From positions 38,585 to 102,584 of the forward strand of contig NZ_RYFF01000018.1 of the NCBI RefSeq assembly GCF_004138165.1: a stretch of DNA of 64,000 nucleotides, read 5' to 3'. Shown piece by piece: positions 34,505-43,077 of the stretch (its first letter is position 1; the number at the start of each line of letters is the position of its first letter). The position numbers were made by a program, and so were the translations under genes. A model generated the notes under the pieces. The model searched no databases, was not told the origin of the DNA, and saw only the letters and a list, made by a program, of their open reading frames with translations. Origin of the DNA: Candidatus Chloroploca sp. Khr17 (lineage in GTDB: Bacteria > Chloroflexota > Chloroflexia > Chloroflexales > Chloroflexaceae).

Positions 34505-35698
34505 ATGGCTGCATTTCTTATTCGGCGCCTCTTGCAGATGTTTGTGGTGACGATTGTTGCGGCTCTGCTGTCGTACGGGTTGCTCTATCTCGTCCCCGGT
34601 GGTCCTGTTGATGCATTGCTGGCGGAACGCCAGAATTCGGGGCAAAATCGGATCAATCAGACTGATATTCAGCGCGTGCAACAGCGCTTTGATCTTGATG
34701 TCTATCTGCCCTTTCGCTTTACACGCTGGTTGATTGGCTGGCCCTCAGGCCCGCTTTTCGGTTCGGTCGGGGCGGATTGGCAGATTGGCTGTCAGACGCC
34801 TGGACAGGTGCGTCTGGTTTACCCCGATGGCACGTTTGAACTGGTCGAAGAGGGCTGTGCCGATTATCTGACGCTGGCCGAACTTGAGGGGCGCCGCGTG
34901 AGTCGTGGGGTGTTCTTTGGGGATTTTGGCGTGAGTCAGGTGATTTTGCGTGATCGCCCCGTAAGTGACCTGATCGCAACCCGTTTGCCCTATACGCTCT
35001 CGCTGATGGGGGCTTCGATTCTGCTCGCGATTCTGATCGGGGTGCCAATCGGGATCTACTCGGCGGTCAAGCAGTATTCACGCTTTGACTATACGATGAC
35101 GACGATCGCTTTCATTGGCTCTTCGTTGCCCAGTTTTGTTTTTGGTATTTTTGCGATTCTGATCTTTTCGATTCTAGCCCAACGGGCCGGTTTGCCCTTT
35201 TTGCCTCCTGGCGATGCTGTCGGGGTGCGTGACTATACGATCCCCTGGATTGGCACCGTGGAGGCCGGTTCGTTCCTTGATCGGTTCCTGCGCTTCTTGA
35301 TGCCGGTCAGCGTGCTCACGTTTATCAACATTGCTGGCTGGAGCCGCTTTGTCCGCGGCAGTATGCTTGAAGTATTGCAGCAGGATTATGTCCGTACCGC
35401 ACGTGCGAAGGGTGTTCGTGAACAGGTAGTGATTACCAAACATGCCTTGCGGAACTCGCTGATCCCGTTTGTGACTCTGCTAGCTGGTGTGCTCGCAGCG
35501 CTTTTTGGGGGTGCGTTGATCACCGAGTCGGTCTTTAACTGGCCGGGCCTCGGACGGCTCTTTATTGATGCGCTTGGGCGTAATGATTACAATGTGGTCA
35601 TGGCCCTGCTCTTTATCAATGTGGTGTTGCTATTGATCGGCATTCTGATCACCGATATTTTGTACACGATCGTTGATCCCCGGATCCGTTTGGGTTAA
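34505..35698 (+). CDS. ABC importer permease, DppB/OppB family
   Basis: 397 residues from ATG 34505. The N-terminal helix LLQMFVVTIVAALLSYGLLYLVPGGPVDALL is typical of DppB. An enlarged extracytoplasmic region of about 90 residues precedes five further helices; the family EAA loop reads RTARAKGVREQVVITKHALRNSLIPF. It forms the membrane channel with the DppC-like subunit. The long first loop with three cysteines is larger than in E. coli DppB and could contact the unusual binding protein. Confidence 0.9.
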   Translation: MAAFLIRRLLQMFVVTIVAALLSYGLLYLVPGGPVDALLAERQNSGQNRINQTDIQRVQQRFDLDVYLPFRFTRWLIGWPSGPLFGSVGADWQIGCQTPGQVRLVYPDGTFELVEEGCADYLTLAELEGRRVSRGVFFGDFGVSQVILRDRPVSDLIATRLPYTLSLMGASILLAILIGVPIGIYSAVKQYSRFDYTMTTIAFIGSSLPSFVFGIFAILIFSILAQRAGLPFLPPGDAVGVRDYTIPWIGTVEAGSFLDRFLRFLMPVSVLTFINIAGWSRFVRGSMLEVLQQDYVRTARAKGVREQVVITKHALRNSLIPFVTLLAGVLAALFGGALITESVFNWPGLGRLFIDALGRNDYNVVMALLFINVVLLLIGILITDILYTIVDPRIRLG

Positions 35699-35722
35699 AG
35701 GTGTATATAAGGAAAAGAGTGG

Positions 35723-36715
35723 ATGACTGCAACAACCACAGTTGTACCAGGTGACGAGACCTCACGCGCACCATCAGAGACGCAATGGCAAATTGTGATC
35801 CGGCGCTTTCGCAAGCATAAAATTGCCGTCGTTAGCCTGGTCTTGCTGTTGATGCTGGTGATCATTTCTGCGCTTGCCCCTGTGATTGCTCCCTTTCCCC
35901 GTGATGCGCCCAATTTGCAGACCCGCTTTGTACCCCCGTTTACCGTTGACTCGCAGGGCAATTTCCGGCTCTTTGGCACCGATCACCTGGGGCGCGATTT
36001 CTATACCCGGTTGCTCTATGCATCGCGGGTGTCGCTCGGGACGGCCTTTTTTGCGACCTTGATTGCCTCGACCATCGGGATTCTGCTTGGGATGATTGCG
36101 GGATATTTTGGTGGCTGGGTGGATATTGCCATTAGCCGTACCCTCGAGGTGGTCGCAACATTTCCAACCCTGCTCCTTTTGTTGATTATGTCCTCGATTT
36201 TGGTGCAGAATATTAACAGTATCCCCATACCCGATTTCTTTGCGAACTTTTTGGCCTGGATCTTTGCTGTGAGTCCACGTGAGGCACGGATTATTTTTGC
36301 CGTGATCCTGGTGCTCTCGCTCTTTGGGTGGACGGGAACGGCCCGTCTGATGCGTGGGATGGTGCTTTCGGTGCGAGAGAATGTCTATATCGAGTCGTCA
36401 CGTGCGCTCGGGGCTTCGAATGTGCGCATTCTTGGGCGTCACGTCTTTCCTAATGCGCTACCACCGATGATTGTTGACTTTACCCTTGGCATCAATGCGA
36501 CGCTCGTGGCTGAGTCGGCACTCAGTTTTCTCGGGTTCGGGATCCAGGATCCGACGCCAACCTGGGGCAATATGCTCTCGTTTGCGCAGAGCTATATGTT
36601 CCAGCATCCCTGGATGCCGTTGATTCCTAGTTTGCCCATTCTCTTCTGCTCGATTGCGATTAACTATATCGGTGATGGTCTGCGTGATGCGCTTGATCCG
36701 CGCCAGAGAGGATAA
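35723..36715 (+). CDS. ABC importer permease, DppC/OppC family
   Basis: 330 residues. Cytoplasmic N-terminus, first helix VVSLVLLLMLVIISALAPVIAPF, the family's FGTDHLGRDFYTRLLYASRVSL motif, and the EAA loop ESSRALGASNVRILGRHVFPNALPPM. AAGGAAAAGAGTGG lies just before the ATG. Partner of the DppB-like subunit, 24 bp downstream of it. Confidence 0.93.
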   Translation: MTATTTVVPGDETSRAPSETQWQIVIRRFRKHKIAVVSLVLLLMLVIISALAPVIAPFPRDAPNLQTRFVPPFTVDSQGNFRLFGTDHLGRDFYTRLLYASRVSLGTAFFATLIASTIGILLGMIAGYFGGWVDIAISRTLEVVATFPTLLLLLIMSSILVQNINSIPIPDFFANFLAWIFAVSPREARIIFAVILVLSLFGWTGTARLMRGMVLSVRENVYIESSRALGASNVRILGRHVFPNALPPMIVDFTLGINATLVAESALSFLGFGIQDPTPTWGNMLSFAQSYMFQHPWMPLIPSLPILFCSIAINYIGDGLRDALDPRQRG

Positions 36716-36721
36716 GAGTCT

Positions 36722-37738
36722 GTGGCTACCGCACCAGAGACATCTGCACGGGTTCAACAAGCAGTTGATAGTAGTGACAAGCGCATTTTGTTGCGCGTAG
36801 AGGGCCTCAAGACCCATTTTTTTACCGATGAAGGGGTTGTGCAGGCCGTAGATGGTGTTGACTTTGAAGTTAAACGGGGCGAGACCCTCAGCATTGTTGG
36901 TGAGAGTGGTTCGGGCAAGAGTGTGACGTCGCTCTCGATTTTGCGTTTGATCAGTCGCCCTGGTCGGGTGGTCGAGGGCCGGATGATTTTTGATGGCGAG
37001 GATCTGTTGGCCAAGAGCGAAGAGGACATGCGCAAGATTCGGGGTGACCGGATCTCGATGATCTTTCAGCAGCCGACGACCGCGCTCAATCCCGTCTTTC
37101 GCGTCGGCGCTCAGATCACCGAAACGCTCAATATTCACCAGGGGTTGACGGGCGACGAGGCCGATCGCCGGTGCATTGAGTTGTTGACGATGGTGGGTTT
37201 GCCTGACCCGGCGCGCCGGATGAGCCAGTATCCGCACGAGTTGTCGGGTGGGCAGTGCCAGCGGGTGATGATTGCAATGGCGCTTGCCTGTACTCCCGAG
37301 CTGCTGATCGCTGATGAGCCTACGACGGCGCTTGATGTGACGATCCAGGCCCAGATCCTCGACTTGATGCGCGAGATGCGCGAAAAGATCGATACGGCGA
37401 TTATCCTGATTACCCATGATATGGGTGTTGTCGCCGAAATGGCTGACAATGTGATCGTGATGTATGCCGGTCAGGTGGTCGAGTATGCCAGTGTCAGGGC
37501 GATCTTTGCTGAACCGAAACACCCCTATACCGTCGGGTTGCTCAATTCGATGCCGGTGCTTGGTGAAGTACGCGAAGAACTCGCCGTTATCCCCGGTACG
37601 GTGCCGAGCCTGATCAATCCGCCGAAAGGGTGTCGCTTTGCCTCGCGGTGCAGCCATCGGTTCGAGAAGTGCGATGAGGCTCCGCCCATGATTGCGCTTG
37701 AACATGGACGCAAGGTGCGTTGCTGGTTGTTTGAGTAA
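36722..37738 (+). CDS. ABC importer ATPase, DppD/OppD family
   Basis: 338 residues from a GTG start, 6 bp after dppC. Walker A GESGSGKS, Q-loop IFQQPTTALNPVF, signature LSGGQCQRVMIAMAL, Walker B LLIADEPTTALD and H-loop THDMG are all intact. The C-terminal oligopeptide extension has the iron-sulfur-type cysteines seen in this family (GCRFASRCSHRFEKCDEAP, then VRCWLFE). It powers peptide import with the DppF-like ATPase. Confidence 0.94.
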   Translation: MATAPETSARVQQAVDSSDKRILLRVEGLKTHFFTDEGVVQAVDGVDFEVKRGETLSIVGESGSGKSVTSLSILRLISRPGRVVEGRMIFDGEDLLAKSEEDMRKIRGDRISMIFQQPTTALNPVFRVGAQITETLNIHQGLTGDEADRRCIELLTMVGLPDPARRMSQYPHELSGGQCQRVMIAMALACTPELLIADEPTTALDVTIQAQILDLMREMREKIDTAIILITHDMGVVAEMADNVIVMYAGQVVEYASVRAIFAEPKHPYTVGLLNSMPVLGEVREELAVIPGTVPSLINPPKGCRFASRCSHRFEKCDEAPPMIALEHGRKVRCWLFE

Positions 37739-38130
37739 GCTACCCAACCCTCAAGGGGGTTGGGCTTTGCCCTGGCACTTCTGGCGAGACGCCAGGATCC
37801 GAGCAGTATGGCCTGCTTACCGAGGCCCTGCCGGGCGAACCCGACAGCGGTTGCAGATGCGAACATCCGACCTTACACCTTTTACCCATCGGAGGTTTCC
37901 CCAATGGAACCGGCAAGGCGTAGTTGGAAATGTGCATAGAAGCCGGGTCCACCGGCCCGAGCCGGACTTGTGCCTTTGCACGTAGCACGATTGTACCGGA
38001 AAGAGCCGTTTTACGCAACCCAATGCGCGAAAGCGGCGAAAGCAGGGGCGTTCCTCCCACCGCTGGATGCGGGTGGGTTTCCCGCCCTGAAGGGTAAACA
38101 TCTATGATGGTAGGTTGAGGAAGAAGACGT
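37739..38130 (+). mobile_element. IS200/IS605-like remnant or non-autonomous element inside the operon
   Basis: The 392 bp between the two ATPase genes have no convincing gene. Near the left is a hairpin (37743-37750 with 37757-37764). At the right, 38045-38088 forms a branched hairpin GGGGCG-TTCCTCCCACCGC-TGGAT-GCGGGTGGGTTTCC-CGCCC, very like the right-end hairpins of IS200/IS605 elements that carry tnpB guide-RNA scaffolds. No tnpA or tnpB fragment could be recognised in any frame, so a decayed copy or a palindrome-associated non-autonomous element is suggested. The rest is GC-rich with small hairpins such as CTGGCG-AGA-CGCCAG. Confidence 0.5.
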
Positions 38131-39135
38131 ATGACAACAGTACCAACATCTGCGCCAGCAGATCCCAATGTGTTGCTTGAAGTGAATGATCTGAAAAAGC
38201 ATTTTCCGATCAAGGGTGGCGTGTTGCGCCGGACGGTGGCGACGGTCAAGGCGGTTGATGGGGTGAGTTTTGCCGTCAAACGCGGCGAAACGCTTGGTCT
38301 GGTGGGCGAGAGCGGTTGTGGCAAGACGACGACGGGCCGTACCGTGCTGCGCCTTGAAAAAGCAACGTCGGGCGAAGTGCTCTTTGAGGGCAAAGATGTG
38401 TTGCGCTCTGGCAGTCGCCAGATGAAGGTGTTGCGCCGCGATATGCAGATTGTCTTTCAGGATCCCTACGCTTCGCTCGATCCACGCATTACGGTTGGTG
38501 AGAGCATCGCCGAGGGTCTGGTGATCCATAATATCGGCTCGTCGGCTGAGCGCCGTGAACGGGTGCGCGAAGTGCTCGGGCGGGTAGGCTTGCATGCCAA
38601 TCAGATGAACCGCTTTCCGCACGAGTTCTCGGGTGGGCAGCGTCAGCGCATTGGCATTGCGCGGGCATTGATCATGGAACCCAAGCTGGTCGTGTGTGAT
38701 GAGCCAGTCAGTGCGCTTGATGTGTCGATCCAGTCGCAGGTGCTGAATCTCCTGAAGAATCTGCAGCGTGAATTTGGTCTCACCTATCTCTTCATTGCCC
38801 ACAACCTGGCCGTGGTTGAGCACATCAGTGATCGAGTTGGCGTGATGTATCTCGGTAAAATGGTCGAACTGGCAGGCCGTGATGATCTCTTCCGTGAGCC
38901 ATTGCATCCTTACACCAAAGCGTTGATCTCGGCGATTCCGAGCGCTGATCCAACGACGCGCCGTGATCGCATTGTGTTGCAGGGCGATGTGCCGAGTCCG
39001 ATCAATCCGCCGCAGGGCTGCCGCTTTCATCCCCGTTGCTGGATTGCCCGTGATATCTGCAAAGAACAGGATCCGGCGTTTGAAGAGAAACGCAAAGGTC
39101 ACTGGGCCGCCTGCCATTTTGCCGGGGAGTTTTGA
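38131..39135 (+). CDS. ABC importer ATPase, DppF/OppF family
   Basis: 334 residues. Walker [11 protein letters not shown]-loop [12 protein letters not shown], signature [15 protein letters not shown], Walker [13 protein letters not shown] and the C-terminal extension [20 protein letters not shown] with its cysteine cluster. GAGGAAGAAG lies upstream of the ATG. It completes the five-gene importer despite the 392-bp insertion before it. Confidence 0.93.
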   Translation: MTTVPTSAPADPNVLLEVNDLKKHFPIKGGVLRRTVATVKAVDGVSFAVKRGETLGLVGESGCGKTTTGRTVLRLEKATSGEVLFEGKDVLRSGSRQMKVLRRDMQIVFQDPYASLDPRITVGESIAEGLVIHNIGSSAERRERVREVLGRVGLHANQMNRFPHEFSGGQRQRIGIARALIMEPKLVVCDEPVSALDVSIQSQVLNLLKNLQREFGLTYLFIAHNLAVVEHISDRVGVMYLGKMVELAGRDDLFREPLHPYTKALISAIPSADPTTRRDRIVLQGDVPSPINPPQGCRFHPRCWIARDICKEQDPAFEEKRKGHWAACHFAGEF

Positions 39136-39168
39136 GGGGTTCAAGCACTTTGCATTATCAGGGTCACT

Positions 39169-39945
39169 ATGCTTGAATTGACGCGTGACGGTGCCATTGC
39201 AACGCTGACGCTACAGCGGCCCGAGGTGCGCAATGCTTTCAATGCGGCGTTGATTGCCAGGCTACGCGAGGTGTGCGCCGAGCTGGCCGGTGATCGTTCG
39301 GTGCGTGTGCTCGTGTTGCGGGGTGAGGGTGCGGCGTTCTGTGCCGGGGCTGATCTGCACTGGATGCAGGCGAGCATGGTGTTTAGCCATGAAGAGAATC
39401 TGGAAGATGCCGGGCACCTTGATGCGATGTTCGCCACCCTCAATGAGTTGCCCCAGGCGGTGATCGGATGTGTGCATGGGGCGGCGCTTGGTGGTGGGAT
39501 CGGTCTGGTTGCCTGTTGCGACATGGTGATCGCCACTGAGACGGCCAGTTTTGGTTTTACCGAGGCGCGCCTGGGCTTGCTGCCGGCGGTCATTGCCCGC
39601 TATGTAATACCCAAAATTGGCCCCGGCCATGCCCGTGCATTCTTTACCAGTGCGCAGCGGTTTTCAGCCCAGCATGCGCTGACGATCGGATTGGTGCATG
39701 AAGTGGTGCCCGAAGGTGAACTTGAGACTTCGGTTGCCCGTGCGATTGAGGCGTACTTGAGTTGTGGCCCCCAGGCGGTGGCCGAAGCCAAGGCCCTCGT
39801 TGCTGCGGTCAGTATACTGCCACCAATCGAAGCGCGTGATTATGTCGTAGGCGCGATTGCGGCTGCTCGTACCAGTGCCGAGGGGCAAGAGGGCTTGCGG
39901 GCGTTTCTTGAGAAGCGACGCCCTGCGTGGCGCACTATCCCGTAG
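39169..39945 (+). CDS. Enoyl-CoA hydratase/isomerase family protein
   Basis: 258 residues, crotonase fold. Oxyanion-hole segments are GEGAAFCAGADLHWMQ and GCVHGAALGGGIGLVA, and FGFTEARLGLLPAVIARYV carries the catalytic-region glutamate. The pattern resembles methylglutaconyl-CoA or gamma-carboxygeranoyl-CoA hydratases (leucine/terpene breakdown) more than short-chain crotonase, but that is by eye. The stop codon (CCGTAG, 39940-39945) lies in the first copy of a G-rich repeat. It follows the ABC operon by 33 bp; a functional link is not evident. Confidence 0.88.
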   Translation: MLELTRDGAIATLTLQRPEVRNAFNAALIARLREVCAELAGDRSVRVLVLRGEGAAFCAGADLHWMQASMVFSHEENLEDAGHLDAMFATLNELPQAVIGCVHGAALGGGIGLVACCDMVIATETASFGFTEARLGLLPAVIARYVIPKIGPGHARAFFTSAQRFSAQHALTIGLVHEVVPEGELETSVARAIEAYLSCGPQAVAEAKALVAAVSILPPIEARDYVVGAIAAARTSAEGQEGLRAFLEKRRPAWRTIP

Positions 39946-40135
39946 GGGCACGGCGGGGGCACGGCGGGGGCACGGCGGCGGGGCACGGCGGCGCCGTGCC
40001 CGTACGCGGGGCATGGCGGTTGTAGGGGCACGGCTTGCCCGTGCCCTTCCTTCCATGGGGCACGGCGGTCGGGGCACGGGCAAGCCGTGCCCGTACGGCG
40101 GTGGGGCAGGGCACGGTGCCGCCGTGCCCCTACGG
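39940..40135. repeat. Cluster of GGGGCACGGC repeats, palindromic overall
   Basis: About ten copies of the word GGGGCACGG or its complement in 196 bp, including four in tandem near 39945-39990. The block starts CCCGTAGGGGCACGGC and ends with the exact complement, GCCGTGCCCCTACGGG, so it is a large inverted repeat. Both convergent flanking genes take their stop codon from this sequence. Confidence 0.85.
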
Positions 40136-40759
40136 GAGGGTGGCAGCCCAGGCTGCTTTCACCTGGGCGCGCAACTCTGTCAGGGTGCCGCTGTTGCTGA
40201 TGACGACGGTTGCGTAGGGTAAGCGGTTGGCCTGGGGTATCTGGGCGCTGACGCGCTGGCGGGCTTCGGCCTCGTTGAAGCCACGCGTTGCCATCAGGCG
40301 GGCGATCTGCTGGTCTTCAGGGCAGATGACGACCCAGACCTGGTCACATTCGTTGATCCAGCCTGACTCGATGAGTTTGATGGCGTCGAGCACGACAACC
40401 GGGCGTGCAAAGCCTGGCGGGGGCGTAGCAGCACCAGCCGCGTCGAGAAACGCACGGATCTCGGTGCGTACTGCCGGATGGACGATCTGCTCGAGCTCGC
40501 GCAGGCGGGCGGGATCGCTGAAGACAAGCGCTCCCAGTTGCCGCCGATCGATTGGTGCGCCAGGGGCCGGCACAATCCCTGGGCCAAAGGCAGCCAGGAT
40601 CTGTTCGTAGACAGGTGTGCCGGGTACCTGGACACGATGGGTTACCTGGTCAGCGTCGAGCGTCTGGGCACCACGTTCCTCCAATAGCTTGAGCACCGTA
40701 CTCTTGCCACAGGCGACGCCTCCAGTCAGGCCAAGCAGATAGATACTGGTATTCTTCAC
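40130..40759 (-). CDS. coaE: Dephospho-CoA kinase
   Basis: 209 residues from a GTG start 4 nt after the upstream gene's stop. P-loop GLTGGVACGKST, LDADQVTHRV (substrate contact), the lid region around QIARLMATRGFNEAEARQR, and the VVISNSGT near the end all fit CoaE. It performs the last step of coenzyme A synthesis. Its final codons CTC-CCG-TAG run into the repeat block, so the C-terminus may have been altered there. Confidence 0.94.
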   Translation of the reverse strand: MKNTSIYLLGLTGGVACGKSTVLKLLEERGAQTLDADQVTHRVQVPGTPVYEQILAAFGPGIVPAPGAPIDRRQLGALVFSDPARLRELEQIVHPAVRTEIRAFLDAAGAATPPPGFARPVVVLDAIKLIESGWINECDQVWVVICPEDQQIARLMATRGFNEAEARQRVSAQIPQANRLPYATVVISNSGTLTELRAQVKAAWAATLP

Positions 40760-40763
40760 CCGG

Positions 40764-42728
40764 TCACCCCATCTCTACATACTCTTGCTTGACCAGATGG
40801 TGTTCGCCGAGACCGGCGAGGGTCAGGAGTTCACCAATCAGCGTGGCACGGTGAGTGGCATCACGGCTACTCCAGGTACGGGCTTTAATTTCGAGGTAGG
40901 GGCCAGGGTCGGCGCTGTCGGCGAGCGTATCGAGGTTGAGGGCAAAATCGTAGCCCTTGTAGAGAATCCGCCAGCGTCGGCGCTGCTTCTCGAGCTCGTG
41001 AACCCGGTCGGGCTGAAAATACTCGCGATAAAAACGGGCACTGTGATCGGCGGGGGCCGTGTAGCGTGCCCGTGAGAGCACGATCGCGTCTGGATATTCG
41101 CCACGAACGGCTTCGGCCATCAGCGTGATGGTATACTTGGGTTCGGGCCGTGCGCCGGGATCAGTGCGATGATCTTCACGAATGCGGATGCGCTCCTCAT
41201 TCTGGAAAAGAAAGTAGGTATCATACTGGGTACGCACACTCTGCTTGCTAATCGTAATTTCGGGGCTCTTGAGCAGCGCTTCAACTGCGGCCTCGCTATC
41301 GAGGTGCGCCTTGACCTGGATCTCGAAGATTTCGGCCTGTTCGACCCCACCGAGGGCGATAATCTTGGCGAGCAGGTCGCGTTCACGGCTGGCGAGGAAG
41401 GCATTGATGCGTTCGGCGATCACCTGTGACTGGCGCAGGATTGCCTCTTCATCAAGCGTTTGCAGCGCACCATTGAGCAAGAGCGCACGACCATCAACAA
41501 AAACATCGCGCACATCGGCGGCACGGGCACCATAGACAAGGTGCGAATAGATCGCATCGTTGCTATAGGTGTAGCGAGGGGCGCTATGCAAGCGTCCGAG
41601 GCCCACGACCGCGATATCAGCCTGCTTGCCAGGCTCAAGCGAGCCAGTCAAATGGTCGAGATGGATCGCACGGGCACCCCAGCAGGTTGCCATGGCGAGC
41701 GCATCGCGGGCGGGCACGGCGGTCGGGTCGCCACTGACGCCTTTGGGGAGCAGCGCAGCGAGCTGAATCTCGGTAAACATATCCTGGTCATCATTGGAAG
41801 CTGGCCCATCGGTACCGAGCCCTGTGCGTACACCGACTTCGATCAGGCGGCGAATAGGTGCGATGCCACTGGCAAGTTTGAGGTTACTGGTTGGGCATGG
41901 CACCGCGCCGACCTGAGCCTCGCGGAGGAGGCGCATATCATCTTCGGTAGCGTGGACGCAATGGGCGGCGATGCAGTGCACATCAAAAGCCCCGACACGT
42001 TTGGCATAGCGAATCGGGGTCACCTCGCGATCACGGATGCTCTCTTCGACCTCGCGGGCCGTTTCCGAGAGATGGGTAATCAGCGGCACGCCAAAGGCCT
42101 TGCAGAGCGCCGAGGCTTCATGGTAGATCTGGTCGGTGCAGGTATAAGGAGCGTGCGGAGCAATGGTCGGCACAATGCGCTCGTGGGCATGCCAGGCTTC
42201 CATAAAGCGACGTGAGCGCTCGATCCCCTCGTCAAACGAGGCGGCATCGGGCGTAGGCAAGCGCATCACGGTCTGCCCACAGATCGCGCGCATCCCAGAC
42301 TCGTCGGCGGCGCGGGCGACCTCCTCTTCAAAATAGTACATATCAACAAAGGTCGTCGTGCCGCCACGGAGCATCTCGGCACACGAGAGCAAGGTACCGA
42401 CATAGGAAAACTCGGCATCAACAAACTGGCTCTCGACGGGGAACATATACCCAAAGAGCCAGACGTCCAGTTGCTGATCGGCAACCATCCCGCGCAGCAG
42501 ACTCATTGGGACGTGAGCGTGGGCATTGATCAGACCGGGCATAATCGCACACCCGGCGCAATCAATGATCGTGTCTGCGCTATACTGGTCGACGAGCATC
42601 GGGGTTGGGCCAACGGCGAGGATGCGTTTATCTTTCACCGCCACGGCACCATCGGCAATGATTGTCCAGGTGGCATCCATTGTCACCACAGTACCGCCAA
42701 CGAGCAGCACATCTATCTTTTCTTGCAT
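40764..42728 (-). CDS. MTA/SAH deaminase-type amidohydrolase fused to a CYTH domain
   Basis: 654 residues from the ATG at 42728 (AAAGGAGA 9 nt upstream). Residues 1-440 are an ATZ/TRZ-type amidohydrolase: GLINAHAHVPM (HxH), HAPYTC, HLSETAREVEE, HCVHATEDDM and GTDGPASNDDQDMF supply the metal ligands and catalytic residues of 5-methylthioadenosine/S-adenosylhomocysteine deaminases. Residues about 464-654 are a CYTH (triphosphate tunnel) domain: EIQVK in place of ExExK, RIRIRED, KYTITL, RARY, RRRWRILYKGYDF and YLEIKART. CYTH domains bind inorganic or nucleoside triphosphates. The pairing in one chain is unusual. coaE lies 4 bp downstream. Confidence 0.88.
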   Translation of the reverse strand: MQEKIDVLLVGGTVVTMDATWTIIADGAVAVKDKRILAVGPTPMLVDQYSADTIIDCAGCAIMPGLINAHAHVPMSLLRGMVADQQLDVWLFGYMFPVESQFVDAEFSYVGTLLSCAEMLRGGTTTFVDMYYFEEEVARAADESGMRAICGQTVMRLPTPDAASFDEGIERSRRFMEAWHAHERIVPTIAPHAPYTCTDQIYHEASALCKAFGVPLITHLSETAREVEESIRDREVTPIRYAKRVGAFDVHCIAAHCVHATEDDMRLLREAQVGAVPCPTSNLKLASGIAPIRRLIEVGVRTGLGTDGPASNDDQDMFTEIQLAALLPKGVSGDPTAVPARDALAMATCWGARAIHLDHLTGSLEPGKQADIAVVGLGRLHSAPRYTYSNDAIYSHLVYGARAADVRDVFVDGRALLLNGALQTLDEEAILRQSQVIAERINAFLASRERDLLAKIIALGGVEQAEIFEIQVKAHLDSEAAVEALLKSPEITISKQSVRTQYDTYFLFQNEERIRIREDHRTDPGARPEPKYTITLMAEAVRGEYPDAIVLSRARYTAPADHSARFYREYFQPDRVHELEKQRRRWRILYKGYDFALNLDTLADSADPGPYLEIKARTWSSRDATHRATLIGELLTLAGLGEHHLVKQEYVEMG

Positions 42729-43077
42729 GGTCAGCAATCTCCTTTCATATCATTATTGATATTCTACCTCACTTTCCAGGGGCGGTCTGAGGGTAACGGT
42801 TTGTGTTTCAGGAGGGTCGGCTTTCGTCGGCTTTAGCCGACCCTCTTGAAACACAAACCAAATAGGGCTGCTCTATGAAATGATGTAGGACTGTATAAGG
42901 GTCGGGATGCTATAATAAGGTCTGAGAGGTGTGTAACGTAAGTTTTCTAACATACGGTCAAAGGGAAGGCCGGCTTCAGCCGGCTAAAGTCGGCACTCCA
43001 GAAGACCAGAAAACGTACTTCACAGCTTCAAACAGCATTGGTATGAAGCGGAAGATCTAGAACCAGGGTATAGCATT
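42729..43077. repeat. Divergent gene-free region with dispersed palindromes
   Basis: Contains a hairpin with 25-bp arms (42798-42822 and 42835-42859, one mismatch, core GAGGGTCGGCT) and a second palindromic copy of the GTCGGCT family at about 42968-42999 (GCCGGCTTCAGCCGGC, then AAAGTCGGCACTCC). The same words recur at 7123-7176. Both flanking genes point away, so these are not terminators. Confidence 0.7.

Noticed and set aside
37692..37985. 97-residue frame in the gap between the ATPase genes as a possible TnpB C-terminus.
   Set aside because: It begins inside the upstream ATPase gene and shows neither the CxxC zinc finger nor any catalytic residue of TnpB; composition is that of a chance frame.
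39940..40135. Possible CRISPR array because of repeated short words.
   Set aside because: The repeats are about 10 bp, touch each other or vary in spacing, invert within the block, and there are no uniform spacers or cas genes.
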